Below, one piece after another: positions 12,401 through 25,600 of a DNA stretch of 64,000 bases. The notes under the pieces are model-generated. The model ran no database searches. It was not told the DNA's origin and was given only the letters and a program-made list of their open reading frames with translations. Within the stretch, counting starts at the first letter, position 1, and every line of letters starts with the position of its first letter. Where the stretch lies: positions 1 through 64,000 of the forward strand of contig CAVMBN010000167.1 of the NCBI GenBank assembly GCA_963678705.1, written 5' to 3'. This stretch comes from Panorpa germanica (Eukaryota > Arthropoda > Insecta > Mecoptera > Panorpidae). The position numbers were made by a program, and so were the translations under genes.

Positions 12401-15400
12401 GTTAAATACCATGTTTCAGAGTTGAGGACAATTATTAGATAGTTGCCTCTTTTCCTGGAACGGTAATCGGTTTGTAAAATTAATGTTTAACAATGAATAT
12501 AGTTCTCCATAGTGCAGTAGACGATCCTAGAGATTTTTGCCGGCCTAATTCTTCGAAGGGCACTTGGCCACCAGACATTATTAAAGGCACCCTAGCATTT
12601 CTATAAATTCTATATAGTATTATAATATGCGACAAGTTATGTTCTTTTTTTGCGTTATCTTGGTATAGTGTGATTGTTCATGAACAATCAGTCACAATTT
12701 TCAAGAAAACCATATATATTGTTTACTTATAACAATTAATACAATCTCTTTATTATTTGAAACTCGCTTTTATACTAGTATAAACTAATTGTTATGTATT
12801 AATACTATTTATAGTTAATGTTATTTGACTTACTTGATAGTGAGCAGCAACCTTTTGTTTTCCGTATATTTGTAGTGTTTATATGAGGTCTTCCTTATAT
12901 AGGTCTACAGATTTCTTGAATTTCTTAACCAGTTTATGTTTTAGCACTCACACTAACCTAATTATTATTAATTTCTTTGTCTATCGCACTTATTATTGTT
13001 TTATCTTAAAAACGACAAAGTTACAGTTTTGAGGTTATTTTCATAAGACCGCGTGTACGCCTTATATATATATTTAGTTATATTTTTTAACACTGGTTTC
13101 TAACTGTCAAACATTTTTAAAAACACTTATTTTAGAGTAAATTAGCACAACATTAAAATAAACTTAAATACATTTCGTTAGAAGAAGTATTTATATAATA
13201 TATTTAATTTTTTTCCGTAATTAGTTTCTCACTTTTTATCACTTTCTTTACCTAAAGTAGCAGGAGCCGATCGAACACACACACAGTAGATAGGTACCAC
13301 TTGTGTAGCAAAGCAAAATTAACGTCTTTGTTAACCAATATGTAGTTCTTCCTTTATCTGTTAAGTCCCATCTGTCTTGACAAAGGCAAGGATCATCATC
13401 TTTGTTTTACTTGAAGATATAGCCATTTTGTGTAGCTTCAAGAAACTACACATTTTATCTATAGAAGCTAAAGAACGGCTTTCTAGTTGTTTTCCACTAT
13501 TTGCACTGACAAGGATAACTTTATCATTCGGCAAAACATACGTTTACACAACCTTTCGAGTGAGAAACGCAGTCCTTGTCGAATACCATGTTCCAGAGTT
13601 GAGGATTAGATAGTTGCCTCTTTTCATGGAACGGTAATCGGTTTGTAAAATTAATGTTTAACAATGAATATAGTTTTTCATAGTGCAGTAGACGTTCCTA
13701 GAGATTTTTGCCGGCCTAATTCTTCGAAGGGCACTTGGCCACCAGACATTATTAAAGGCACCCTGGAATTTCTATAAATTCTATATAGTATTATAATATG
13801 CGACAAGTTATGTTTTTTTTTTGCGTTATCTTGGTATAGTGTGATTGTTCATGAACAATCAGTCACAATTTTCAAGAAAACCATATATATTGTTTACTTA
13901 TAACAATTAATACACTCTCTTTATTATTTAAAACTCGCTTTTATACGAGTATAAACTAATTGTTATGTATTAATATTATTTATAGTTAATGTTATTTGAC
14001 TTACTTGATAGTGAGCAGCAACCTTTTGTTTTCCGTATATTTGTAGTGTTTATATGAGGTCTTCCTTCTAAAGGTATACAGATTTCTTGAATTTCTTAAC
14101 CAGTTGATGTTTTAGCACTCACACTAACCTAATTATTATCAATTTCTTTGTCTATCGCACTAATTATTGTTTTATCTCAAAAACGACAAAGTTACAGTTT
14201 TGAGGTTATTTTCATAAGACCGCGTGTACGCCTCATATATAAATTTAGTTATATTTTTTAACACTGGTTTCTAACTGTCAAACATTTTTAAAAACACTTA
14301 TTTTAGAGTAAATTAGCACAATATTAGAATAAACTTAAATACATTTCGTTAGAAGAAGTATTTATATAATATATTTAATTTTCTTCCGTAATTAATTTCT
14401 CACTTTTAATCACTTTTTTCAGCTTCAAGAAACTACACATTTTATCTATAGAAGCTAAAGAACGGCTTTCTAGTTGTTTTCTACTATTTGCACCGACAAG
14501 GATCACTTTATCATTTGGAAAAACATACGTTTACACAACCTTTCGAGTGAGAAACACAGTCCTCGTCGAATACCATGTTTCAGAGTTGAGGACAACCATT
14601 AGATAGTTGCCTCTTTTCCTGGAACGGTAATCGGTTTGTAAAATTAATGTTTAACAATGAATATAGTTCTCCATAGTGCAGTAGACGTTCCTAGAGATTT
14701 TTGCCAGCCTAATTCTTCGAAGAGCACTTGGCCACCAGACTTAATTAAAGTCACCCTGGAATTTCTATAAATTCTATATAGTATTATAATATGCGACAAG
14801 TTATGTTTTTTTTTGCGTTATCTTGGTATAGTGTGATTGTTCATGAACAATCAGTCACAATTTTCAAGAAAACCATATATATTGTTTACTTATAACAATT
14901 AATACACTCTCTTTATTATTTGAAATTAGCTTTTATACGAGTATAAACTAATTGTTATGTATTAATATTATTTATAGTTAAAGTTGTTTGACTTACTTGA
15001 TAGTGAGCAGCACCCTTTTGTTTTCCATATATTTGTAGTGTTTATATGAGGTCTTCCTTATATAGGTCTACAGATTTCTTGAATTTCTTAACCAGTTTAT
15101 GTTTTAGCACTCACACTAACCTAATTATTATCAATTTCTTTGTCTATCGCACTTATTATTGTTTTATCTTAAAAACGACAAAGTTACAGTTTTGAGGTTA
15201 TTTTCATAAGACCGCGTGTACGCCTTATATATATATTTAGTTATATTTTTTAACACTGGTTTCTAACTGTCAAACATTTTTAAAAAAACTTATTTTAGAG
15301 TAAATTAGCACAATATTAAAATAAACTTAAATACATTTCGTTAGAAGAAGTATTTATATAATATATTTAATTTTTTTCCGTAATTAGTTTCTCACTTTTA

Positions 15401-18400
15401 ATCACTTTTATCACCTAAAGTAGCAGGAGCCGATCGAACACACACACAGTAGATAGGTACCACTTGTGTAGCAAAGCAAAATTAACGTCTTTGTTAACCA
15501 ATATGTAGTTCTTCCTTTATCTGTTAAGTCCCATCTGTCTTGACAAAGGCAAGGATCATCATCTTTGTTTTACTTGAAGATATAGCCATTTTGTGTAGCT
15601 TCAAGAAACTACACATTTTATCTATAGAAGCTAAAGAACGGCTTTCTAGTTGTTTTCCACTATTTGCACGGACAAGGATCACTTTATCATTCGGCAAAAC
15701 ATACGTTTACACAACGTTTCGAGTGAGAAACGCAGTCCTTGTCGAATACCATGTTCCAGAGTTGAGGACAACCATTAGATAGTTGCCTCTTTTCAAGGAA
15801 CGGTAATCGGTTTGTAAAATTAATGTTTAACAATGAATATAGTTTTTCATAGTGCAGTAGACGTTCCTAGAGATTTTTGCCGGCCTAATTTTTCGAAGGG
15901 CACTTGGCCACCAGACATTATTAAAGGCACCCTGGAATTTCTATAAATTCTACATAGTATTATAATATGCGACAAGTTATGTTTTTTTTTTGCGTTATCT
16001 TGGTATAGTGTGATTGTTCATGAACAATCAGTCACAATTTTCAAGAAAACCATATATATTGTTTACTTATAACAATTAATACACTCTCTTTATTATTTAA
16101 AACTCGCTTTTATACGAGTATAAACTAATTGTTATGTATTAATATTATTTATAGTTAATGTTATTTGACTTACTTGATAGTGAGCAGCAACCTTTTGTTT
16201 TCCGTATATTTGTAGTGTTTATATGAGGTCTTCCTTCTAAAGGTATACAGATTTCTTGAATTTCTTAACCAGTTGATGTTTTAGCACTCACACTTACCTA
16301 ATTATTATCAATTTCTTTGTCTATCGCACTTATTATTGTTTTATCTCAAAAACGACAAAGTTACAGTTTTGAGGTTATTTTCATTAGACCGCGTGTACGC
16401 CTCATATATAAATTTAGTTATATTTTTTAAGACTGGTTCCTAACTGTCAAACATTTTTAAAAACACTTATTTTAGAGTAAATTAGCACAATATTAAAATA
16501 AACTTAAATACATTTCATTAAAAGAAGTATTTATATAATATATTTAATTTTCTTCCGTAATTAATTTCTCACTTTCAATCACTTTTTTCAGCTTCAAGAA
16601 ACTACACATTTTATCTATAGAAGCTAAAGAACGGCTTTCTAGTTGTTTTCTACTATTTGCACCGACAAGGATCACTTTATCATTTGGCAAAACATACGTT
16701 TACACAACCTTTCGAGTGAGAAACACAGTCCTCGTTGAATACCATGTTTCAGAGTTGAGGACAATTATTAGATAGTTGCCTCTTTTCCTGGAACGGTAAT
16801 CGGTTTGTAAAATTAATGTTTAACAATGAATATAGTTCTCCATAGTGCAGTAGACGATCCTAGAGATTTTTGCCGGCCTAATTCTTCGAAGGGCACTTGG
16901 CCACCAGACATTATTAAAGGCACCCTAGCATTTCTATAAATTCTATATAGTATTATAATATGCGACAAGTTATGTTCTTTTTTTGCGTTATCTTGGTATA
17001 GTGTGATTGTTCATGAACAATCAGTCACAATTTTCAAGAAAACCATATATATTGTTTACTTATAACAATTAATACAATCTCTTTATTATTTGAAACTCGC
17101 TTTTATACTAGTATAAACTAATTGTTATGTATTAATACTATTTATAGTTAATGTTATTTGACTTACTTGATAGTGAGCAGCAACCTTTTGTTTTCCGTAT
17201 ATTTGTAGTGTTTATATGAGGTCTTCCTTATATAGGTCTACAGATTTCTTGAATTTCTTAACCAGTTTATGTTTTAGCACTCACACTAACCTAATTATTA
17301 TTAATTTCTTTGTCTATCGCACTTATTATTGTTTTATCTTAAAAACGACAAAGTTACAGTTTTGAGGTTATTTTCATAAGACCGCGTGTACGCCTTATAT
17401 ATATATTTAGTTATATTTTTTAACACTGGTTTCTAACTGTCAAACATTTTTAAAAACACTTATTTTAGAGTAAATTAGCACAATATTAAAATAAACTTAA
17501 ATACATTTCGTTAGAAGAAGTATTTATATAATATATTTAATTTTTTTCCGTAATTAGTTTCTCACTTTTTATCACTTTCTTCACCTAAAGTAGCAGGAGC
17601 CGATCGAACACACACACAGTAGATAGGTACCACTTGTGTAGCAAAGCAAAATTACCGTCTTTGTTAACCAATATGTAGTTCTTCCTTTATCTGTTAAGTC
17701 CCATCTGTCTTGACAAAGGCAAGGATCATCATCTTTGTTTTACTTGAAGATATAGCCATTTTGTGTAGCTTCAAGAAACTACACATTTTATCTATAGAAG
17801 CTAAAGAACGGCTTTCTAGTTGTTTTCCACTATTTGCACTGACAAGGATAACTTTATCATTCGGCAAAACATACGTTTACACAACCTTTCGAGTGAGAAA
17901 CGCAGTCCTTGTCGAATACCATGTTCCAGAGTTGAGGATTAGATAGTTGCCTCTTTTCATGGAACGGTAATCGGTTTGTAAAATTAATGTTTAACAATGA
18001 ATATAGTTTTTCATAGTGCAGTAGACGTTCCTAGAGATTTTTGCCAGCCTAATTCTTTGAAGGGCACTTGGCCACCAGACTTAATTAAAGTCACCCTGGA
18101 ATTTCTATAAATTCTATATAGTATTATAATATGCGACAAGTTATGTTTTTTTTTGCGTTATCTTGGTATAGTGTGATTGTTCATGAACAATCAGTCACAA
18201 TTTTCAAGAAAACCATATATATTGTTTACTTATAACAATTAATACACTCTCTTTATTATTTGAAATTAGCTTTTATACGAGTATAAACTAATTGTTATGT
18301 ATTAATATTATTTATAGTTAAAGTTGTTTGACTTACTTGATAGTGAGCAGCACCCTTTTGTTTTCCATATATTTGTAGTGTTTATATGAGGTCTTCCTTA

Positions 18401-21400
18401 TATAGGTCTACAGATTTCTTGAATTTCTTAACCAGTTTATGTTTTAGCACTCACACTAACCTAATTATTATCAATTTCTTTGTCTATCGCACTTATTATT
18501 GTTTTATCTTAAAAACGACAAAGTTACAGTTTTGAGGTTATTTTCATAAGACCGCGTGTACGCCTTATATATATATTTAGTTATATTTTTTAACACTGGT
18601 TTCTAACTGTCAAACATTTTTAAAAAAACTTATTTTAGAGTAAATTAGCACAATATTAAAATAAACTTAAATACATTTCGTTAGAAGAAGTATTTATATA
18701 ATATATTTAATTTTTTTCCGTAATTAGTTTCTCACTTTTAATCACTTTTATCACCTAAAGTAGCAGGAGCCGATCGAACACACACACAGTAGATAGGTAC
18801 CACTTGTGTAGCAAAGCAAAATTAACGTCTTTGTTAACCAATATGTAGTTCTTCCTTTATCTGTTAAGTCCCATCTGTCTTGACAAAGGCAAGGATCATC
18901 ATCTTTGTTTTACTTGAAGATATAGCCATTTTGTGTAGCTTCAAGAAACTACACATTTTATCTATAGAAGCTAAAGAACGGCTTTCTAGTTGTTTTCCAC
19001 TATTTGCACGGACAAGGATCACTTTATCATTCGGCAAAACATACCTTTACACAACGTTTCGAGTGAGAAACGCAGTCCTTGTCGAATACCATGTTCCAGA
19101 GTTGAGGACAACCATTAGATAGTTGCCTCTTTTCAAGGAACGGTAATCGGTTCGTAAAATTAATGTTTAACAATGAATATAGTTTTTCATAGTGCAGTAG
19201 ACGTTCCTAGAGATTTTTGCCGGCCTAATTTTTCGAAGGGCACTTGGCCACCAGACATTATTAAAGGCACCCTGGAATTTCTATAAATTCTACATAGTAT
19301 TATAATATGCGACAAGTTATGTTTTTTTTTTGCGTTATCTTGGTATAGTGTGATTGTTCATGAACAATCAGTCACAATTTTCAAGAAAACCATATATATT
19401 GTTTACTTATAACAATTAATACACTCTCTTTATTATTTAAAACTCGCTTTTATACGAGTATAAACTAATTGTTATGTATTAATATTATTTATAGTTAATG
19501 TTATTTGACTTACTTGATAGTGAGCAGCAACCTTTTGTTTTCCGTATATTTGTAGTGTTTATATGAGGTCTTCCTTCTAAAGGTATACAGATTTCTTGAA
19601 TTTCTTAACCAGTTGATGTTTTAGCACTCACACTTACCTAATTATTATCAATTTCTTTGTCTATCGCACTTATTATTGTTTTATCTCAAAAACGACAAAG
19701 TTACAGTTTTGAGGTTATTTTCATTAGACCGCGTGTACGCCTCATATATAAATTTAGTTATATTTTTTAAGACTGGTTCCTAACTGTCAAACATTTTTAA
19801 AAACACTTATTTTAGAGTAAATTAGCACAATATTAAAATAAACTTAAATACATTTCATTAGAAGAAGTATTTATATAATATATTTAATTTTCTTCCGTAA
19901 TTAATTTCTCACTTTCAATCACTTTTTTCAGCTTCAAGAAACTACACATTTTATCTATAGAAGCTAAAGAACGGCTTTCTAGTTGTTTTCTACTATTTGC
20001 ACCGACAAGGATCACTTTATCATTTGGCAAAACATACGTTTACACAACCTTTCGAGTGAGAAACACAGTCCTCGTTAAATACCATGTTTCAGAGTTGAGG
20101 ACAATTATTAGATAGTTGCCTCTTTTCCTGGAACGGTAATCGGTTTGTAAAATTAATGTTTAACAATGAATATAGTTCTCCATAGTGCAGTAGACGATCC
20201 TAGAGATTTTTGCCGGCCTAATTCTTCGAAGGGCACTTGGCCACCAGACATTATTAAAGGCACCCTAGCATTTCTATAAATTCTATATAGTATTATAATA
20301 TGCGACAAGTTATGTTCTTTTTTTGCGTTATCTTGGTATAGTGTGATTGTTCATGAACAATCAGTCACAATTTTCAAGAAAACCATATATATTGTTTACT
20401 TATAACAATTAATACAATCTCTTTATTATTTGAAACTCGCTTTTATACTAGTATAAACTAATTGTTATGTATTAATACTATTTATAGTTAATGTTATTTG
20501 ACTTACTTGATAGTGAGCAGCAACCTTTTGTTTTCCGTATATTTGTAGTGTTTATATGAGGTCTTCCTTATATAGGTCTACAGATTTCTTGAATTTCTTA
20601 ACCAGTTTATGTTTTAGCACTCACACTAACCTAATTATTATTAATTTCTTTGTCTATCGCACTTATTATTGTTTTATCTTAAAAACGACAAAGTTACAGT
20701 TTTGAGGTTATTTTCATAAGACCGCGTGTACGCCTTATATATATATTTAGTTATATTTTTTAACACTGGTTTCTAACTGTCAAACATTTTTAAAAACACT
20801 TATTTTAGAGTAAATTAGCACAATATTAAAATAAACTTAAATACATTTCGTTAGAAGAAGTATTTATATAATATATTTAATTTTTTTCCGTAATTAGTTT
20901 CTCACTTTTTATCACTTTCTTCACCTAAAGTAGCAGGAGCCGATCGAACACACACACAGTAGATAGGTACCACTTGTGTAGCAAAGCAAAATTACCGTCT
21001 TTGTTAACCAATATGTAGTTCTTCCTTTATCTGTTAAGTCCCATCTGTCTTGACAAAGGCAAGGATCATCATCTTTGTTTTACTTGAAGATATAGCCATT
21101 TTGTGTAGCTTCAAGAAACTACACATTTTATCTATAGAAGCTAAAGAACGGCTTTCTAGTTGTTTTCCACTATTTGCACTGACAAGGATAACTTTATCAT
21201 TCGGCAAAACATACGTTTACACAACCTTTCGAGTGAGAAACGCAGTCCTTGTCGAATACCATGTTCCAGAGTTGAGGATTAGATAGTTGCCTCTTTTCAT
21301 GGAACGGTAATCGGTTTGTAAAATTAATGTTTAACAATGAATATAGTTTTTCATAGTGCAGTAGACGTTCCTAGAGATTTTTGCCGGCCTAATTCTTCGA

Positions 21401-22650
21401 AGGGCACTTGGCCACCAGACATTATTAAAGGCACCCTGGAATTTCTATAAATTCTATATAGTATTATAATATGCGACAAGTTATGTTTTTTTTTTGCGTT
21501 ATCTTGGTATAGTGTGATTGTTCATAAACAATCAGTCACAATTTTCAAGAAAACCATATATATTGTTTACTTATAACAATTAATACACTCTCTTTATTAT
21601 TTAAAACTCGCTTTTATACGAGTATAAACTAATTGTTATGTATTAATATTATTTATAGTTAATGTTATTTGACTTACTTGATAGTGAGCAGCAACCTTTT
21701 GTTTTCCGTATATTTGTAGTGTTTATATGAGGTCTTCCTTCTAAAGGTATACAGATTTCTTGAATTTCTTAACCAGTTGATGTTTTAGCACTCACTCTAA
21801 CCTAATTATTATCAATTTCTTTGTCTATCGCACTTATTATTGTTTTATCTCAAAAACGACAAAGTTACAGTTTTGAGGTTATTTTCATAAGACCGCGTGT
21901 ACGCCTCATATATAAATTTAGTTATATTTTTTAACACTGGTTTCTAACTGTCAAACATTTTTAAAAACACTTATTTTAGAGTAAATTAGCACAATATTAA
22001 AATAAACTTAAATACATTTCGTTAGAAGAAGTATTTATATAATATATTTAATTTTCTTCCGTAATTAATTTCTCACTTTTAATCACTATTTTCAGCTTCA
22101 AGAAACTACACATTTTATCTATAGAAGCTAAAGAACGGCTTTCTAGTTGTTTTCTACTATTTGCACCGACAAGGATCACTTTATCATTTGGCAAAACATA
22201 CGTTTACACAACCTTTCGAGTGAGAAACACAGTCCTCGTCGAATACCATGTTTCAGAGTTGAGGACAACAATTAGATAGTTGCCTCTTTTCCTGGAACGG
22301 TAATCGGTTTGTAAAATTAATGTTTAACAATGAATATAGTTCTCCATAGTGCAGTAGACGGTCCTAGAGATTTTTGCCGGCCTAATTCTTTGAAGGGCAC
22401 TTGGCCACCAGACATTATTAAAGGCACCCTAGCATTTCTATAAATTCTATATAGTATTATAATATGCGACAAGTTATGTTCTTTTTTTGCGTTATCTTGG
22501 TATAGTGTGATTGTTCATGAACAATCAGTCACAATTTTTAAGAAAACCATATATATTGTTTACTTATAACAATTAATACAATCTGTTTATTATTTGAAAC
22601 TCGCTTTTATACTAGTATAAACTAATTGTTATGTATTAATACTCTTTATA
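9470..22650. repeat. Nine-monomer higher-order repeat, copy 2, with an extra three-monomer insertion
   Basis: The same order A1-A2-B-A3-B'-A2-B-(A3/B') is followed by a repeated A2-B-A3-B''. The block is 13181 bp; subtracting the internal 3340-bp duplication leaves 9841 bp, matching copy 1. The right end (22651-26794) holds A1, B'', A1-like and a final partial A unit, so the order breaks down towards the array edge. Confidence 0.8.
14977..21657. repeat. 3340-bp tandem segmental duplication inside array 1
   Basis: Units at 14977, 16154 and 17147 are repeated almost exactly as units at 18317, 19494 and 20487. Rare variants recur 3340 bp apart: TTTTCCATATATTTG at ~15024 and ~18364, AATTTTTCGAAGGG at ~15888 and ~19228, AAAATTACCGTC at ~17648 and ~20988. 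The unit at 17147 starts as A3 but takes B' variants (GCCAGCC, TTAATTAAAGTCACC, GAAATTAGC) from ~18045, so it is the crossover hybrid. Confidence 0.85.
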
Positions 22651-25600
22651 GTTAATGTTATTTGACTTACTTGATAGTGAGCAGCAACCTTTTGTTTTCC
22701 GTATATTTGTAGTGTTTATATGAGGTCTTCCTTATATAGGTCTACAGATTTCTTGAATTTCTTAACCAGTTGATGTTTTAGCACTCACAATAACCTAATT
22801 ATTATCAATTTCTTTGTCTATCGCACTTATTATTGTTTTATCTCAAAAACGACAAAGTTACAGTTTTAAGGTTATTTTCATAAGACCGCGTGTACGCCTC
22901 ATATATATATTTAGTTAAATTTTTTAACACTGGTTTCTAACTGTCAAACATTTTTAAAAACACTTATTTTAGACTAAATTAGCACAATATTAAAATAAAC
23001 TTAAATACATTTCGTTAGAAGAAGTATTTATATAATATATTTATTTTTTTTCCGTAATTAATTTCTCACTTTTAATCACTTTTTTCACCTAAAGTAGCAG
23101 GAGCCGATTGAACACACACACAGTAGATAGGTATCACTTGTGTTGCAAATCAAAATTACCGTCTTTGTTAACCAATATGTAGTTCTTTCTTTTTCTGTTA
23201 AGTCCCATCTATTTTGCCAAAGGCAAGGATAATCATCTTTGTTTTACTTGAAGATATATCCATTTTGTGTAGCTTCAAGAATCCACACATTTTATATATA
23301 GAAGCTAAAGAACGGCTTACTAGTTGTTTTCTACTATTTGCACCGACTAGGATCACTTTATCATTCGGCAAAACATACGTTTACACAATCTTTCGAGTGA
23401 TAAACACAGTCCTCGTCAAATACCATGTTCCAGAGTTGAGGACAACCATTAGATAGTTGCTTCTTTTCATGGAACGGTAATCGGTTTGTAAAATTAATGT
23501 TTAACAATAAATATAGTTCTAAATAGTGCAGTTGACGTTTCTAGAGATTTTTGCCGGCCTAATTCTTTGAAGGGCACTTAGCCACCAGACATTATTAAAG
23601 GCACCATGGAATTTCTATAAATTCTGTATAGTATTATAATATGCGACAAGTTATGTTTTTTTTTTCGTTATCTTGGTATAGTGTGATTGTTCATGAACAA
23701 TCAGTCACAATTTTCAAGAAAACCATATATATTGTTTACTTATAACAATTAATACACTCTCTTTATTATTTAAAACTCGCTTTTATACGAGTATAAACTA
23801 ATTGTTATGTATTAATATTATTTATAGTTAATGTTATTTGACTTACTTGATAGTGAGCAGAAACCTTTTGTTTTCCGTATATTTGTAGTGTTTATATGAG
23901 ATCTTCCTTCTAAAGGTATACAGATTTCTTGAATTTCTTAACCAATTGATGTTTTAGCACTCACTCTAACCTAATTATTATCAATTTCTTTGTCTATCGC
24001 ACTTATTATTGTTTTATCTCAAAAACGACAAAGTTACAGTTTTGAGGTTATTTTCATAAGACCGCGTGTACGCCTCATATATAAATTTAGCTATATTTTT
24101 TAACACTGGTTTCTAACTGTCAAACATTTTTAAAAACACTTATTTTAGAGTAAATTAGCACAATATTAAAATAAACTTAAATACATTTCGTTAGAAGAAG
24201 TATTTATATAATATATTTAATTTTCTTCCGTAATTAATTTTTTACTTTTAATCACTATTTTCAGCTTCAAGAAACTACACATTTTATCTATAGAAGCTAA
24301 AGAACGGCTTTCTAGTTGTTTTCTACTATTTGCACCGACAAGGATCACTTTATCATTTAGCAAAACATACGTTTACACAACCTTTCGAGTGAGAAACACA
24401 GTCCTCGTCGAATACCATGTTTCAGAGTTGAGGACAACAATTAGATAGTTGCCTCTTTTCCTGGAACGGTAATCGGTTTGTAAAATTAATGTTTAACAAT
24501 GAATATAGTTCTCCATAGTGCAGTAGACGATCCTAGAGATTTTTGCCGGCCTAATTCTTTGAAGGGCACTTGGCCACCAGACATTATTAAAGGCACCCTA
24601 GCATTTCTATAAATTCTATATAGTATTATAATATGCGACAAGTTATGTTCTTTTTTTGCGTTATCTTGGTATAGTGTGATTGTTCATGAACAATCAGTCA
24701 CAATTTTTAAGAAAACCATATATATTGTTTACTTATAACAATTAATACAATCTGTTTATTATTTGAAACTCGCTTTTATACTAGTATAAACTAATTGTTA
24801 TGTATTAATACTATTTATAGTTAATGTTATTTGACTTACTTAATAGTGAGCAGCAACCTTTTGTTTTCCGTATATTTGTAGTGTTTATATGAGGTCTTCC
24901 TTATATAGGTCTACAGATTTCTTGAATTTCTTAACCAGTTGATGTTTTAGCACTCACACTAACCTAATTATTATCAATTTCTTTGTCTATCGCACTTATT
25001 ATTGTTTTATCTCAAAAACGACAAAGTTACAGTTTTAAGGTTATTTTCATAAGACCGCGTGTACGCCTCATATATATATTTAGTTATATTTTTTAACACT
25101 GGTTTCTAACTGTCAAACATTTTTAAAAACACTTATTTTAGACTAAATTAGCACAATATTAAAATAAACTTAAATACATTTCGTTAGAAAAAGTATTTAT
25201 ATAATATATTTACTTTTTTTCCGTAATTAATTTCTCACTTTTAATCAATTTTTTCACCTAAAGTAGCAGGAGCCGATTGAACACACACACAGTAGATAGG
25301 TACCACTTGTGTTGCAAATCAAAATTACCGTCTTTGTTAACCAATATGTAGTTCTTCCTTTTTCTGTTAAGTCCCATCTATTTTGCCAAAGGCAAGGATA
25401 ATCATCTTTGTTTTACTTGAAGATATAGCTATTTTGTGTAGCTTCAAGAAACTACACATTTTATCTATAGAAGCTAAAGAACGGCTTTCTAGTTGTATTC
25501 TACTATTTGCACCGACAAGGATCACTTTATCATTCGGCAAAACATACGTTTACACAACCTTTCGAGTGAGAAACACAGTCCTTGTCGAATACCATGTTCC

